64,000 nucleotides of DNA from Oceanicaulis sp. (lineage in GTDB: Bacteria > Pseudomonadota > Alphaproteobacteria > Caulobacterales > Maricaulaceae), in NCBI GenBank assembly GCA_040112665.1, contig CP157796.1, forward strand, positions 1,304,813-1,368,812. Reading direction: 5' to 3'. Each line of letters opens with the position of its first letter. Position 1 is the first letter of the stretch. Shown one piece after another: positions 64,000-64,000 of the stretch. The notes below the pieces were generated by a model. The model was not told the origin of the DNA. It ran no database searches and saw only the letters and a program-made list of their open reading frames with translations. A program made the position numbers and the translations under genes.

Positions 64000-64000
64000 G

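Overview
The window is about 64 kb of GC-rich, densely packed chromosome from an alphaproteobacterium. The gene set points to the Caulobacterales/Maricaulales/Hyphomonadaceae side of the class: an FzlA-like GST-fold protein, MmcB, a RegB/RegA (ActS/ActR) redox pair, the fabA-fabB pair, a PhaZ depolymerase, and E1/E2 2-oxoglutarate dehydrogenase genes next to sucCD. The taxonomic placement is inference from gene content; there is no rRNA. Most genes lie on the minus strand in short operons with ATGA/GTGA/TTGA overlaps, and several genes start with GTG or TTG behind a good Shine-Dalgarno (SD).

Layout. 1-9.4 kb: acyl-CoA dehydrogenase (cut by the window edge), a DUF3857/transglutaminase protein, two adjacent PD-(D/E)XK-fold proteins (one MmcB), a zincin, an IS110-family element beside a REP-like palindrome, cobB-queG, FzlA-like protein and a dienelactone-hydrolase-like protein. 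9.5-21.4 kb: small membrane proteins, then the TCA block read right to left as MFS transporter, small membrane protein, sucC, DUF2188 protein, antitoxin-antitoxin-PIN toxin, sucD, GAF protein, sucA, sucB, terminator. 21.5-29.7 kb: a PhoD-like phosphatase lipoprotein, two LytTR/DUF2306 modules, tRNA-Arg(CCG), a cation/proton antiporter fused to a Bax-like domain, and an XRE/membrane-protein operon. 29.7-38.9 kb: orphan ABC ATPase, CHCC zinc finger, DASS carrier, DUF433/DUF5615 pair, phaZ, SCO protein, ABC-2 exporter, regB-regA. 39-50.9 kb: MITE-like element, fabB-fabA, SH3 protein, metallo-beta-lactamase-fold hydrolase, ThiF-family protein, lipoprotein, PIF1-like helicase with HTH and PIN genes, a REP cluster, an AT-rich membrane gene and gyrB. 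50.9-64 kb: Crp/Fnr regulator, LysE exporter, GNAT, lpd, a hydrolase lipoprotein, purH, a heparinase-like protein, rpe, rsmB, a methyltransferase, fabI and a fatty acid desaturase.

How it fits together. sucC, sucD, sucA, sucB and the unlinked lpd supply the 2-oxoglutarate-to-succinate part of the TCA cycle. fabA, fabB, fabI and the desaturase cover unsaturated lipid synthesis by two routes. regB/regA, the SCO protein and a Crp/Fnr regulator suggest redox and oxygen control. Three separate toxin-antitoxin-like loci, an IS and several palindromic repeats are the mobile fraction.

Most unusual points: (1) a CPA1-type antiporter whose C-terminus is an extra membrane helix plus a Bax/FlgJ-like glucosaminidase domain that lacks the expected catalytic Glu; (2) two LytTR/DUF2306 modules that share a 9-3-9 palindrome upstream of each regulator; (3) a PIN toxin-antitoxin cassette with two paralogous antitoxins wedged between sucC and sucD, carrying the sucD ribosome-binding site; (4) an IS110 element with a structured candidate bridge RNA beside a REP palindrome; (5) an AT-rich foreign-looking gene translationally coupled to gyrB; (6) a PIN gene with no canonical start codon upstream of its first catalytic Asp.
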